Below the pieces are notes generated by a model. It saw only the letters and a list, made by a program, of their open reading frames with translations. It was not told the origin of the DNA and did not search any database. A stretch of DNA of 64,000 bases from Synaphobranchus kaupii (taxonomy: Eukaryota; Chordata; Actinopteri; Anguilliformes; Synaphobranchidae). The translations under genes were made by a program, and so were the position numbers. Of this stretch, positions 51,538-64,000 are shown piece after piece; within the stretch, counting starts at the first letter, position 1; each line of letters opens with the position of its first letter. Location of the stretch: positions 25,240,895 through 25,304,894 of the forward strand of contig CM056385.1 in NCBI GenBank assembly GCA_029718625.1, in the 5' to 3' direction.

Positions 51538-54500
51538 CTGTTTTAATCAGAGGCATGGTTAGAACAGGGGAGGGACCTGCTTTAATCAGAGGCATGGTTA
51601 GAACAGGGGAGAGACCTGTTTTAATCAGAGGCATGGTTAGAACAGGGGAGATACCTGTTTTAATCAGAGGCATGGTTAGAACAGGGGGGAGACCTGTTTT
51701 AATCAGAGGCATGGCTAGAACAGGGTAGGGGCATGTTTTAATCAGAGGCATGGTTAGAACAGGGGAGATACCTGTTTTTAATCAGAGGCATGGTTAGAAC
51801 AGGGGAGGGACCTGTTTTAATTTGAGGCATGGTTAGAACAGGGGGAGGGACCTGTTTTAATCAGAGGCATGGTTCTAACAGGGGAGGGACCTGTTTTAAT
51901 CAGAGGCATGGTTAGAACAGGGGAGGGACCTGTTTTAATTAGAGGCATTGGTTCGAACAGGGGAGGGACCTGTTTTAATCAGAGCCATGGTTAGAACAGG
52001 GGAGAGACCTGTTTTAATCAGGCATGGTTAGAACAGGGGGAGAGACCTGTTTTAATCAGAGGCATGGTTAGAACCGGGGAGAGACCTGTTTTAATCAGAG
52101 GCATGGTTAGAACAGGGAAGAGACCTGTTTTAATCAGAGGCATGGTTAGAACAGGGGAGATACCTGTTTTAATCAGAGGCATGGTTAGAACAGGGGAGGG
52201 ACCTGTTTTTAATCAGAGGCATGGTTAGAACAGGGGAGGGACCTGTTTTAATCAGAGGCATGGTTAGAACAGGGGAGGCACCTGTTTTAATCAGAGGCAT
52301 GGTTAGAACAGGGGAGGGACCTGTTTTAATCAGAGGCATGGTTAGAACAGGGGAGAGACCTGTTTTAATCAGAGGCATGGTTAGAACAGGGGAGGGACCT
52401 GTTTTTATTAGAGGCATGGTTAGAACAGGGGGAGAGACCTGTTTTAATCAGAGGCCTGGTTAGAACAGGGGAGGAGACCTGTTTTAATCAGAGGCCTGGT
52501 TAGAACAGGGAGAGACCTGTTTTAATCAGAGGCATGGTTAGAACAGGGGAGAGACCTGTTTTAATCAGAGGCCTGGTTAGAACAGGGGAGAGACCTGTTT
52601 TAATCAGAGGCCTGGTTAGAACAGGGGAGAGACCTGTTTTTAATCAGAGGCCTGGTTAGAACAGGGGAGAGACCTGTTTTAATCAGAGGCATGGTTAGAA
52701 CAGGGGAGGGACCTGTTTTAATCAGAGGCATGGTTAGAACAGGGGAGGAACCTGTTTTAATCAGAGGCATGGTTAGAACAGGGGAGGGACCTGTTTTAAT
52801 CAGAGGCATGGTTAGAACAGGTGAGGGACCTGTTTTAATCAGAGGCATGGTTAGAACAGGGGAGGGACCTGTTTTAATCAGAGGCATGGTTAGAAAAGGG
52901 GAGAGACCTGTTTTAATCAGAGGCATGGTTAGAACAGGGGAGGGACCTGTTTTAATTAGAGGCATGGTCAGAACAGGGGAGGGGACCTGTTTTAATCAGA
53001 GGCCTGGTTAGAACAGGGGAGAGACCTGTTTTAATCAGAGGCATGGTTAGAACAGGGGAGAGACCTGTTTTAATCAGAGGCATGGTTAGAACAGGGGAGA
53101 GACCTGTTTTAATCAGAGGCATGGTTAGAACAGGGGAGAGACCTGTTTTAATCAGAGGGCATGGTTAGAACAGGGGAGAGACCTGTTTTAATCAGAGGCA
53201 TGGTTAGAACAGGGGAGGGACCTGTTTTAATCAGAGGCATGGTTAGAACAGGGGAGGGGACCTGTTTTAATCAGAGGCATGGTTAGAACAGGGGAGGGAC
53301 CTGTTTTAATCAGAGGCATGGTTAGAACAGAGGAGAGACCTGTTTTAATCAGAGGCATGGTTAGAACAGGGGAGAGACCTGTTTTAATCAGAGGCATGGG
53401 TTAGAACAGGGAGGGACCTGTTTTAATCAGAGGCATGGTTAGAACAGGGGAGGGACCTGTTTTAATCAGAGGCATGGTTAGAACAGGGGGAGAGACCTGT
53501 TTTTTAATCTGAGGCATGGTTAGAACAGGGGAGAGACCTGTTTTAATCAGAGGCATGGTTAGAACAGGGGAGAGACCTGTTTTAATCAGAGGCATGGTTA
53601 GAACAGGGGAGGGACCTGTTTTAATCAGAGGCATGGTTAGAACAGGGGAGGGACCTGTTTTAATCAAAGGCATGGTTAGAACAGGGGAGGGACCTGTTTT
53701 AATCAGAGGCATGTTTAGAACAGGGGAGAGACCTGTTTTAATCAGAGGCATGGTTATAACAGGGGAGGGACCTGTTTAATCAGAGGCATGGTTAGAACAG
53801 GGGAGGGACCTGTTTTAATCGGAGGCATGGTTAGAACAGGGGGAGAGACCTGTTTTAATCAGAGGCATGGTTAGAACAGGGGAGGCACCTGTTTTAATCA
53901 GAGGCATGGTTCGAACAGGGGAGATACCTGTTTTAATCAGAGGCATGGTTAGAACAGGGGAGGGACCTGTTTTAATCAGAGGCCCTGGTTAGAACAGGGG
54001 AGAGACCTGTTTTAATCAGAGGCATGGTTAGAACAGGGGAGGGACCTGTTTTAATCAGAGGCATGGTTAGAACAGGGGAGGGACCTGTTTTAATCGGAGG
54101 CATGGTTAGAACAGGGGAGGGTCCTGTTTTAATCAGAGCATGGTTAGAACAGGGGAGGGACCTGTTTTTAATCAGAGGCATGGTTAGAACAGGGGAGGGA
54201 CCTGTTTTTAATCAGAGGCATGGTTAGAACAGGGGAGGGACCTGTTTTAATCAGAGGCATGGTTAGAACAGGGGAGGGACCTGTTTTAATCAGAGGCATG
54301 GTTAGAACAGGGGAGGGACTCTTTTAATCAGAGGCATGGTTAGAACAGGGGGAGAGACCTGTTTTAATCAGAGGCATGGTGTAGAACAGGGGAGGGACCT
54401 GTTTTTTAATCAGAGGCATGGTTAGAACAGGGGAGAGAACCTGTTTTAATCAGAGGCATGGTTAGAACAGGGGAGGGACCTGTTTTATTTAGAGGCATGG

Positions 54501-57500
54501 TTAGAACAGGGGAGGGACCTGTTTTAATTAGAGGCATGGTTAGAACAGGGGAGGGACCTGTTTTAATTAGAAGCATGGTTAGAACAGGGGAGGGACCTGT
54601 TTTAATCAGAGGCATGGCTAGAAACAGGGGAGGGACCTGTTTTAATCAGAGGCATGGTCAGAACAGGGGAGAGACCTGTTTTAATCAGAGGCATGGTTAG
54701 AACAGGGAGGGACCTGTTTTAATCAGAGGCATGGTTAGAACAGGGGAGAGACCTGTTTTAATCAAAGGCATGGTTAGAGCAGGGGAGGGACCTGTTTTAA
54801 TCAAAGGCATGGTTAGAACAGGGGAGGGACCTGTTTTTAATCCGAGGCATGGTTAGAACAGGGGGAGGGACCTGTTTTAATCAGAGGCATGGTGTGGAAC
54901 AGGGGGAGGGGGACCTGTTTTAATCAGAGGCATGGTTAGAACAGGGGGAGAGACCTGTTTTAATCAGAGGCATGGTTAGAACAGGGGAGGGACCTGTTTT
55001 AATCAGAGGCATGGTTAGAAACAGGGGGAGAGACCTGTTTTAATCAGAGGCATGGTTAGAACAGGGGAGGGACCTGTTTTAATCAGAGGCATGGTTCGAA
55101 CAGGGGAGGGACCTGTTTTAATCAGAGGCAGTGGTTAGGACAGGGGAGGGACCTGTTTTAATCAGAGGCATGGTTAGAACTGGGGATGGGCCTGTTTTAA
55201 TCAGAGGTATGGCTAGAACAGGGGAGTGACCTGTTTTAATCAGAGGCATGGTTAGAATAGGGGAGGGACCTGTTTTTAATCAGAGGCATGGTTAGAACAG
55301 GGGAGGGACCTGTTTTAATCAGAGGCATGGTTAGAACAGGGGAGGGACCTGTTTTAATCAGAGCATGGTTAGAACAGGGGAGGGACCTGTTTAATCGGAG
55401 GCATGGTTTAGAACAGGGGAGAGACCTGTTTTAATCAGAGGCATGGTTAGAACAGGGGAGGGACCTGTTTTAATCAGAGGCATGGTTAGAACAGGGGAGG
55501 CACCTGTTTTTAATCAGAGGCATGGTTAGAACAGGGGAGGGACCTGTTTTAATCAGAGGCATGGTTAGAACAGGGGAGAGACCTGTTTTAATCAGAGGCA
55601 TGGTTAGAACAGGGGAGGGACCTGTTTTATTAGAGGCATGGTTAGAACAGGGGGAGAGACCTGTTTTAATCAGAGGCCTGGTTAGAACAGGGGAGAGACC
55701 TGTTTTAATCAGAGGCCTGGTTAGAACAGGGAGAGACCTGTTTTAATCAGAGGCATGGTTAGAACAGGGGAGAGACCTGTTTTAATCAGAGGCCTGGTTA
55801 GAACAGGGGAGAGACCTGTTTTAATCAGAGGCCTGGTTAGAACAGGGGAGAGACCTGTTTTAATCAGAGGCATGGTTAGAACAGGGGAGGGACCTGTTTT
55901 AATCAGAGGCATGGTTAGAACAGGGGAGGGACCTGTTTAATCAGAGGCATGGTTAGAACAGGGGAGGGACCTGTTTTAATCAGAGGCATGGTTAGAACAG
56001 GTGAGGGACCTGTTTTAATCAGAGGCATGGTTAGAACAGGGGAGGGACCTGTTTTAATCAGAGGCATGGTTAGAAAAGGGGAGGAGACCTGTTTTAATCA
56101 GAGGCATGGTTTAGAACAGGGGAGAGACCTGTTTTTAATCAGAGGCATGGTTAGAACAGGGGAGGGACCTGTTTTAATTAGAGGCATGGTCAGAACAGGG
56201 GAGGGACCTGTTTTAATCAGAGGCCTGGTTAGAAACAGGGGAGAGACCTGTTTAATCAGAGGCATGGTTAGAACAGGGGAGAGACCTGTTTTAATCAGAG
56301 GCATGGTTAGAACAGGGGAGGAGACCTGTTTTAATCAGAGGCATGGTTAGAACAGGGGAGAGACCTGTTTTAATCAGAGGCATGGTTAGAACAGGGGAGA
56401 GACCTGTTTTAATCAGAGGCATGGTTAGAACAGGGGAGAGACCTGTTTTAATCAGAGGCATGGTTAGAACAGGGGAGAGACCTGTTTTAATCAGAGGCAT
56501 GGTTAGAACAGGGGAGGGACCTGTTTTAATCAGAGGCATGGTTAGAACAGGGGAGGGACCTGTTTTAATCAGAGGCATGGTTAGAACAGGGGAGGGGACC
56601 TGTTTTAATCAGAGGCATGGTTAGAACAGGGGAGGGGACCTGTTTTAATCAGAGGCATGGTTAGAACAGAGGAGAGACCTGTTTTAATCAGAGGCATGGT
56701 TAGAACAGGGGAGAGACCTGTTTTAATCAGAGGCATGGTTAGAACAGGGGAGGGACCTGTTTTAATCAGAGGCATGGTTAGAACAGGGGAGGGACCTGTT
56801 TTAATCAGAGGCATGGTTAGAACAGGGGAGGAGACCTGTTTTAATCAGAGGCATGGTTAGAACAGGGGGAGAGACCTGTTTTAATCAGAGGCATGGTTAG
56901 AACAGGGGAGAGACCCTGTTTTAATCAGAGGCATGGTTAGAACAGGGGAGGGACCTGTTTTAATCAGAGGCATGGTTAGAACAGGGGAGGGACCTGTTTT
57001 AATCAAAGGCATGGTTAGAACAGGGGAGGGACCTGTTTTAATCAGAGGCATGGTTAGAACAGGGGAGGGACCTGTTTAATCAGAGGCATGGTTAGAACAG
57101 GGGATTGACCTGTTTTAATCAGAGGTATGGTTCGAACGGGGGAGAGAACTGTTTTAATCAGAAGCATGGTTAGAACAGGGGAGGGACCTGTTTTAATCAG
57201 AGGCATGGTTCGAACAGGGGAGAGACCTGTTTTAATCAGAGGCATGGTTAGAACAGGGGGAGGGACCTGTTTTAATCAGAAGCATGGTTCGAACAGGGGG
57301 AGGGACCTGTTTTAATCAGAGGCATGGTTCGAACAGGGGAGGGACCCTGTTTTAATCAGAGGCATGGTTAGAACAGGGGGAGGGACCTGTTTTAATCAGA
57401 GGCATGGCTAGAACAGGGGAGGGACCTGTTTTAATCAGAGGCATGGCTAGAACAGGGGAGGGACCTGTTTTTAATCAGAGGCATGGCTAGAACAGGGGAG

Positions 57501-60500
57501 GGACCTGTTTTAATCAGAGGCATGGTTTAGAACAGGGGAGAGACCTGTTTTAATCAGAGGCATGGTTAGAACAGGGGAGATACCTGTTTTAATCAGAGGC
57601 ATGGCTAGAACAGGAGAGGCACCTGTTTTAATCAGAGGCATGGTTAGAACAGGGGAGGGGACCTGTTTTAATCAGAGGCATGGCTAGAACAGCGGATGGA
57701 CCTGTTTTTAATCAGAGGCATGGTTTAGAACAGGGGGAGGGACCTGTTTTAATCAGAGGCATGGTTAGAACAGGGGAGACCTTTAATCAGAGGCCTGGTT
57801 ACAGGGGAGAGAACCTTTTTAATCAGAGGCCTGGTTAGAACAGGGGAGAGACCTGTTTTAATCAGAGGCCTGGTTAGGACAGGGGAGAGGACCTGTTTTA
57901 ATCAGAGGCCTGGTTAGAACAGGGGAGAGACCTGTTTTAATCAGAGGCCTGGTTAGGACAGGGGAGAGACCTGTTTTAATCAGAGGCCTGGTTAGAACAG
58001 GGGGAGAGACCTGTTTTAATCAGAGGCATGGCTAGAACAGGGGAGGGACCTGTTTTAATCAGAGTCATGGTTAGAACAGGGGAGAGACCTGTTTTAATCA
58101 GAGGCATGGTTAGAACAGGGGAGGGACCTGTTTTAATCAGAGGCATGGTTAGAACAGGGGAGAGGAACCTGTTTTTAATCAGAGGCATGGTTAGAACAGG
58201 GGAGAGACCTGTTTTAATCAGAGGCATGGCTAGAACAGGAGAGGCACCTGTTTTAATCAGAGGCATGGTTAGAACAGGGGAGGGACCTGCTTTAATCAGA
58301 GGCATGGTTAGAACAGGGGAGAGACCTGTTTTAATCAGAGGCATGGTTAGAACAGGGGAGATACCTGTTTTAATCAGAGGCATGGTTAGAACAGGGGGGA
58401 GACCTGTTTTAATCAGAGGCATGGCTAGAACAGGGTAGGGGCATGTTTTAATCAGATGGCATGGTTTAGAACAGGGGAGATACCTGTTTTAATCAGAGGC
58501 ATGGTTAGAACAGGGGAGGGACCTGTTTTAATTTGAGGCATGGTTAGAACAGGGGGAGGGACCTGTTTTAATCAGAGGCATGGTTCTAACAGGGGAGGGA
58601 CCTGTTTTAATCAGAGGCAAGGTTAGAACAGGGGAGGGACCTGTTTTAATTAGAGGCATGGTTCGAACAGGGGGAGGGACCTGTTTTAATCAGAGCCATG
58701 GTTAGAACAGGGGAGAGACCTGTTTTAAATCAGGCATGGTTAGAACAGGGGAGAGACCTGTTTTAATCAGAGGCATGGTTAGAACCGGGGAGAGACCTGT
58801 TTTAATCAGAGGGCATGGTTAGAACAGGGAAGAGACCTGTTTTAATCAGAGGCATGGGTTAGAACAGGGGAGATACCTGTTTTAATCAGAGGCATGTTAG
58901 AACAGGGGAGGGACCTGTTTTAATCAGAGGCATGGTTAGAACAGGGGAGGGACCTGTTTTAATCAGAGGCATGGTTAGAACAGGGGGAGGCACCCTGTTT
59001 TAATCAGAGCATGGTTAGAACAGGGGAGGGACCTGTTTTAATCAGAGGCATGGTTAGAACAGGGGAGAGGACCTGTTTTAATCAGAGGCATGGTTAGAAC
59101 AGGGGAGGGACCTGTTTTTATTAGAGGCATGGTTAGAACAGGGGAGAGACCTGTTTTAATCAGAGGCCTGGGTTTAGAACAGGGGAGAGACCTGTTTTAA
59201 TCAGAGGCCTGGTTAGAACAGGGAGGAGACCTGTTTTTAATCAGAGGCATGGTTAGAACAGGGGAGAGACCTGTTTTAATCAGAGGCCTGGTTAGAACAG
59301 GGGAGAGACCTGTTTTAATCAGAAGGCCTGGTTAGAACAGGGGAGAGACCTGTTTTAATCAGAGGCCTGGTTAGAACAGGGGAGAGACCTGTTTTAATCA
59401 GAGGCATGGTTAGAACAGGGGAGGGACCTGTTTTAATCAGAGGCATGGTTAGAACAGGGGAGGGACCTGTTTTAATCAGAGGCATGGTTAGAACAGGGGA
59501 GGGACCTGTTTTAATCAGAGGCATGGTTAGACAGGTGAGGGACCTGTTTTAATCAGAGGCATGGTTAGAACAGGGGAGGGACCTGTTTTAATCAGAGGGC
59601 ATGGTTAGAAAAGGGGAGAGACCTGTTTTAATCAGAGGCATGGTTAGAACAGGGGAGAGACCTGTTTTAATCAGAGCATGGTTAGAACAGTGGGAGGGGA
59701 CCTGTTTTAATTAGAGGCATGGTCAGAAACAGGGGAGGGACCTGTTTTAATCAGAGGCCTGGTTAGAACAGGGGAGAGACCTGTTTTAATCAGAGGCATG
59801 GTTAGAACAGGGGAGAGACCTGTTTTTAATCAGAGGCATGGTTTAGAACAGGGGAGAGACCTGTTTTAATCAGAGGCATGGTTAGAACAGGGGAGAGACC
59901 TGTTTTAATCAGAGGCATGGTTTAGAACAGGGGAGAGACCTGTTTTAATCAGAGGCATGGTTAGAACAGGGGAGGGACCTGTTTTAATCAGAGGCATGGT
60001 TAGAACAGGGGAGGGACCTGTTTTAATCAGAGGCATGGTTAGAACAGGGGAGGGACCTGTTTTAATCAGAGGCATGGTTAGAACAGAGGAGAGACCTGTT
60101 TTAATCAGAGGCATGGTTAGAACAGGGGAGAGACCTGTTTTAATCAGAGGCATGGTTAGAACAGGGGAGGGACCTGTTTTAATCAGAGGCATGGTTAGAA
60201 CAGGGGAGGGACCTGTTTTAATCAGAGGCATGGTTAGAACAGGGGAGAGACCTGTTTTAATCTGAGGCATGGTTAGAACAGGAGGAGAGACCTGTTTTAA
60301 TCAGAGGCATGGTTAGAAACAGGGGAGAGACCTGTTTTAATCAGAGGCATGGTTAGAACAGGGGAGGGGACCTGTTTTAATCAGAGGCATGGTTAGAACA
60401 GGGGAGGGGACCTGTTTTAATCAAAGGCATGGTTAGAACAGGGGAGGGACCTGTTTTAATCAGAGGCATGGTTAGAACAGGGGAGAGACCTGTTTAAATC

Positions 60501-63500
60501 AGAGGCATGGTTATAACAGGGGAGGGACCTGTTTTAATCAGAGGCATGGTTAGAACAGGGGAGGGACCTGTTTTAATCGGAGGCATGGTTAGAACAGGGG
60601 AGAGACCTGTTTTAATCAGAGGCATGGTTAGAACAGGGGAGGCACCTGTTTTAATCAGAGGCATGGTTCGAACAGGGGAGATACCTGTTTTAATCAGAGG
60701 CATGGTTAGAACAGGGGAGGGACCTGTTTTAATCAGAGGCCTGGTTAGAACAGGGGAGAGACCTGTTTTAATCAGAGGCATGGTTAGAACAGGGGAGGGA
60801 CCTGTTTTAATCAGAGGCATGGTTAGAACAGGGGAGGGACCTGTTTTAATCGGAGGCATGGTTAGAACAGGGGAGGGGTCCTGTTTTAATCAGAGGCATG
60901 GTTAGAACAGGGGAGGGACCTGTTTTAATCAGAGGCATGGTTAGAACAGGGGAGGGACCTGTTTTAATCAGAGGCATGGTTAGAACAGGGGAGGGACCTG
61001 TTTTAATCAGAGGCATGGTTAGAACAGGGGAGGGACCTGTTTTAATCAGAGGCATGGTTAGAACAGGGGAGGGACCTCTTTTAATCAGAGGCATGGTTAG
61101 AACAGGGGAGAGACCTGTTTTAATCAGAGGCATGGTTAGAACAGGGGAGGGACCTGTTTTAATCAGAGGCATGGTTTAGAACAGGGGAGAGACCTGTTTT
61201 AATCAGAGGCATGGTTAGAACAGGGGAGGGACCTGTTTTATTTAGAGGCATGGTTAGAACAGGGGAGGGACCTGTTTTAATTAGAGGCATGGTTTAGAAC
61301 AGGGGAGGACCTGTTTTAATTAGAAGCATGGTTAGAACAGGGAGGGACCTGTTTTAATCAGAGGCATGGCTAGAACAGGGGAGGGACCTGTTTTAATCAG
61401 AGGCATGGTCAGAACAGGGGAGAGACCTGTTTTAATCAGAGGCATGGTTAGAACAGGGAGGGACCTGTTTTAATCAGAGGCATGGTTAGAACAGGGGAGA
61501 GACCTGTTTTAATCAAAGGCATGGTTAGAGCAGGGGAGGGACCTGTTTTAATCAAAGGCATGGTTAGAACAGGGGAGGGACCTGTTTTAATCCGAGGCAT
61601 GGTTAGAAACAGGGGAGGGACCTGTTTTAATCAGAGGCATGGTTGGAACAGGGGAGGGACCTGTTTTAATCAGAGGCATGGTTAGAACAGGGGAGAGACC
61701 TGTTTTAATCAGAGGCATGGTTAGAACAGGGGAGGGACCTGTTTTAATCAGAGGCATGGTTAGAACAGGGGAGAGACCTGTTTTAATCAGAGGCATGGTT
61801 AGAACAGGGGAGGGACCTGTTTTAATCAGAGGCATGGTTTCGAACAGGGGAGGGACCTGTTTTAATCAGAGGCATGGTTAGGACAGGGGAGGGGACCTGT
61901 TTTAATCAGAGGCATGGTTAGAACTGGGGAGGGGCCTGTTTTAATCAGAGGTATGGCTAGAACAGGGGAGTGACCCTGTTTTAATCAGAGGCATGGTTAG
62001 AATAGGGGAGGGACCTGTTTTAATCAGAGGCATGGTTAGAACAGGGGAGGGACCTGTTTTAATCAGAGGCATGGTTAGAACAGGGGAGGGGACCTGTTTT
62101 AATCAGAGGCATGGTTAGAACAGGGGAGGGACCTGTTTTAATCGGAGGCATGGTTAGAACAGGGGAGAGACCTGTTTTAATCAGAGGCATGGTTAGAACA
62201 GGGGAGGGACCTGTTTTAATCAGAGGCATGGTTAGAACAGGGGAGGCACCTGTTTTAATCAGAGGCATGGTTAGAACAGGGGAGGGACCTGTTTTAATCA
62301 GAGGCATGGTTAGAACAGGGGAGAGACCTGTTTTAATCAGAGGCATGGTTAGAACAGGGGAGGGACCTGTTTTTATTAGAGGCATGGTTAGAACAGGGGA
62401 GAGACCTGTTTTAATCAGAGGGCCCTGGTTAGAACAGGGGAGAGAGACCTGTTTTAATCAGAGGCCTGGTTAGAACAGGGAGAGACCTGTTTTTAATCAG
62501 AGGCATGGTTAGAACAGGGGAGAGACCTGTTTTAATCAGAGGCCTGGTTAGAACAGGGAGAGACCTGTTTTAATCAGAGGCCTGGTTAGAACAGGGGAGA
62601 GACCTGTTTTAATCAGAGGCATGGTTAGAACAGGGGAGGGACCTGTTTTAATCAGAGGCATGGTTAGAACAGGGGGAGGGGACCTGTTTTAATCAGAGGC
62701 ATGGTTAGAACAGGGGGAGGGACCTGTTTTAATCAGAGGCATGGTTAGAACAGGTGAGGGACCTGTTTTAATCAGAGGCATGGTTAGAACAGGGGAGGGA
62801 CCTGTTTTAATCAGAGGCATGGTTAGAAAAGGGGAGAGACCTGTTTTAATCAGAGGCATGGTTAGAACAGGGGAGAGACCTGTTTTAATCAGAGGCATGG
62901 TTAGAACAGGGGAGGGACCTGTTTTAATTAGAGGCATGGTCAGAACAGGGGAGGGACCTGTTTTAATCAGAGGCGCTGGTTAGAACAGGGAGAGACCTGT
63001 TTTAATCAGAGGCATGGTTAGAACAGGGGAGAGACCTGTTTTAATCAGAGGCATGGTTAGAACAGGGGAGAGACCTGTTTTAATCAGAGGCATGGTTAGA
63101 ACAGGGGGAGAGACCTGTTTTAATCAGAGGCATGGTTAGAACAGGGGAGAGACCTGTTTTAATCAGAGGCATGGTTAGAACAGGGGAGAGACCTGTTTTA
63201 ATCAGAAGGCATGGTTAGAACAGGGGAGAGACCTGTTTTAATCAGAGGCATGGTTAGAAACAGGGGAGAGACCTGTTTTAATCAGAGGCATGGTTAGAAC
63301 AGGGGAGGGACCTGTTTTAATCAGAGGCATGGTTAGAACAGGGGAGGGACCTGTTTTAATCAGAGGCATGGTTAGAACAGGGGAGGGACCTGTTTTAATC
63401 AGAGGCATGGTTAGAACAGAGGAGAGACCTGTTTTAATCAGAGGCATGGTTAGAACAGGGGAGAGACCTGTTTTAATCAGAGGCATGGTTAGAACAGGGG

Positions 63501-64000
63501 AGGGACCTGTTTTAATCAGAGGCATGGTTAGGAACAGGGGAGGGGACCTGTTTTAATCAGAGGCATGGTTAGAACAGGGGGAGGAGACCTGTTTTAATCA
63601 GAGGCATGGTTAGAACAGGGGAGAGACCTGTTTTAATCAGAGGCATGGTTAGAACAGGGGGAGAGACCTGTTTTTAATCAGAGGCATGGTTAGAACAGGG
63701 GAGGGACCTGTTTTAATCAGAGGCATGGTTAGAACAGGGGAGGGACCTGTTTTAATCAAGGCATGGTTAGAACAGGGGAGGGACCTGTTTTAATCAGAGG
63801 CATGGTTAGAACAGGGGAGGGACCTGTTTAATCAGAGGCATGGTTAGAACAGGGGATTGACCTGTTTTAATCAGAGGTATGGTTCGAACGGGGGAGAGAA
63901 CTGTTTTAATCAGAAGCATGGTTAGAACAGGGGAGGGACCTGTTTTAATCAGAGGCATGGTTCGAACAGGGGAGAGACCTGTTTTAATCAGAGGCATGGT
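51538..64000. repeat. Post-gap array: indel-noisy, with two roughly 6.7-kb near-copies
   Basis: Single-base insertions and deletions, mostly in homopolymers, break the 39-bp phase often (for example TTTTTT near 53500, GAGGGCATGG near 53156, GGTGTAGAAC near 54379, GGGTTTAGAAC near 59170). Variant order from 51538 is repeated from about 58248: the GGGTAGGGGCATG unit is at 51723 and 58433, the 38-bp unit at 52504 and 59217, the TAATCTGAGGC unit at 53506 and 60259, and GTATGGTTCGAACGG at 57125 and 63877. Offsets run from 6,710 to about 6,752. The scattered indels differ between copies, unlike the shared variants. Confidence 0.85.

Larger units (their letters stand above)
4577..64000. repeat. Giant 39-bp minisatellite array (about 1,500 units, open at the right edge)
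   Basis: The consensus unit on the plus strand is ATGGTTAGAACAGG (positions 1-14), GGAGGGA (15-21), CCTGTTTTAATCA (22-34), GAGGC (35-39). It has 19 G+C of 39, with 14 G and only 5 C, and no CpG. Common variants are G to A at 19 (GAGAG for GAGGG), C to T at 33 (ATTAG) and A to C at 1 (GCCTGG); less common ones include TTCG at 5-8, GCTAG at 4-8, TGA at 19-21 and CTT at 25-27. The array fills the rest of the window except for 500 Ns. One plus frame (MVRTGEGPVLIRG) and one minus frame (MPLIKTGPSPVLT) lack stops, so it is open over thousands of bases on both strands without being coding. I do not recognise the unit as a named satellite. Confidence 0.97.

Noticed and set aside
51009..51751. Open frames across the run of Ns
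   Set aside because: The residues are unknown placeholders; the frame across an arbitrary gap has no meaning.
4577..64000. CRISPR array
   Set aside because: Units are directly adjacent with no unique spacers, the period is 39 bp in total, and the context is a vertebrate-type intron without cas genes.
4577..64000. Telomeric or centromeric satellite
   Set aside because: The unit lacks a telomere motif. Nothing in the window (no CENP-B-like box that I can see, and a gene exon nearby) supports a centromere, although this cannot be excluded from sequence alone.

Overview
This window looks like vertebrate nuclear DNA, most likely from a ray-finned fish. It has a phase-correct internal exon with canonical splice sites, a 5S-rRNA-derived SINE with a (TTA)n tail, microsatellites and CTAGTTAGC-rich low-complexity DNA. 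There are no bacterial-style operons, ribosome binding sites or terminators. The species cannot be fixed from the sequence.

Left 4.6 kb (1-4576): non-repetitive DNA with one confident coding element. This is a 164-bp exon at 974-1137 (+) encoding most of the SAM domain of a connector enhancer of kinase suppressor of Ras (CNK; CNKSR2 or CNKSR3 paralogue). The flanking sequence is presumably its introns. The downstream intron holds a near full-length minus-strand 5S-derived SINE (1421-2008), a GA microsatellite, a modestly CpG-containing stretch (about 2860-3620) and a 69-bp inverted repeat (arms 3366-3434 and 3585-3653). I see no further CNK exon.

4577-64000: one enormous minisatellite of about 1,500 units of a 39-bp repeat, running off the right edge and broken by a 500-N assembly gap (51038-51537). 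Because 39 is 13 codons and each strand has one stop-free frame, the array produces spurious open frames of up to 4,626 codons; I do not call these genes. The array has layers: a left edge mixing 38-, 39- and 40-bp units (4577-8060), a variant-rich transition (8061-9340), a long interior that is almost free of indels and built of nested block duplications (9341-51037), and a post-gap part (51538-64000) full of scattered single-base indels that contains two roughly 6.7-kb copies of the same variant order.

Main points for a second look. Each unit can fold into a 13-bp hairpin with a 7-nt loop on the plus-strand RNA only. A recurrent cassette with a 38-bp unit marks block boundaries at intervals of 39n-1. 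The array is CpG-poor and strongly G-skewed, and probably lies in the sense orientation inside a CNK-gene intron. The post-gap copy looks like an assembly or read-quality artefact. I found no multi-gene system here; the novelty, if any, is the satellite itself.
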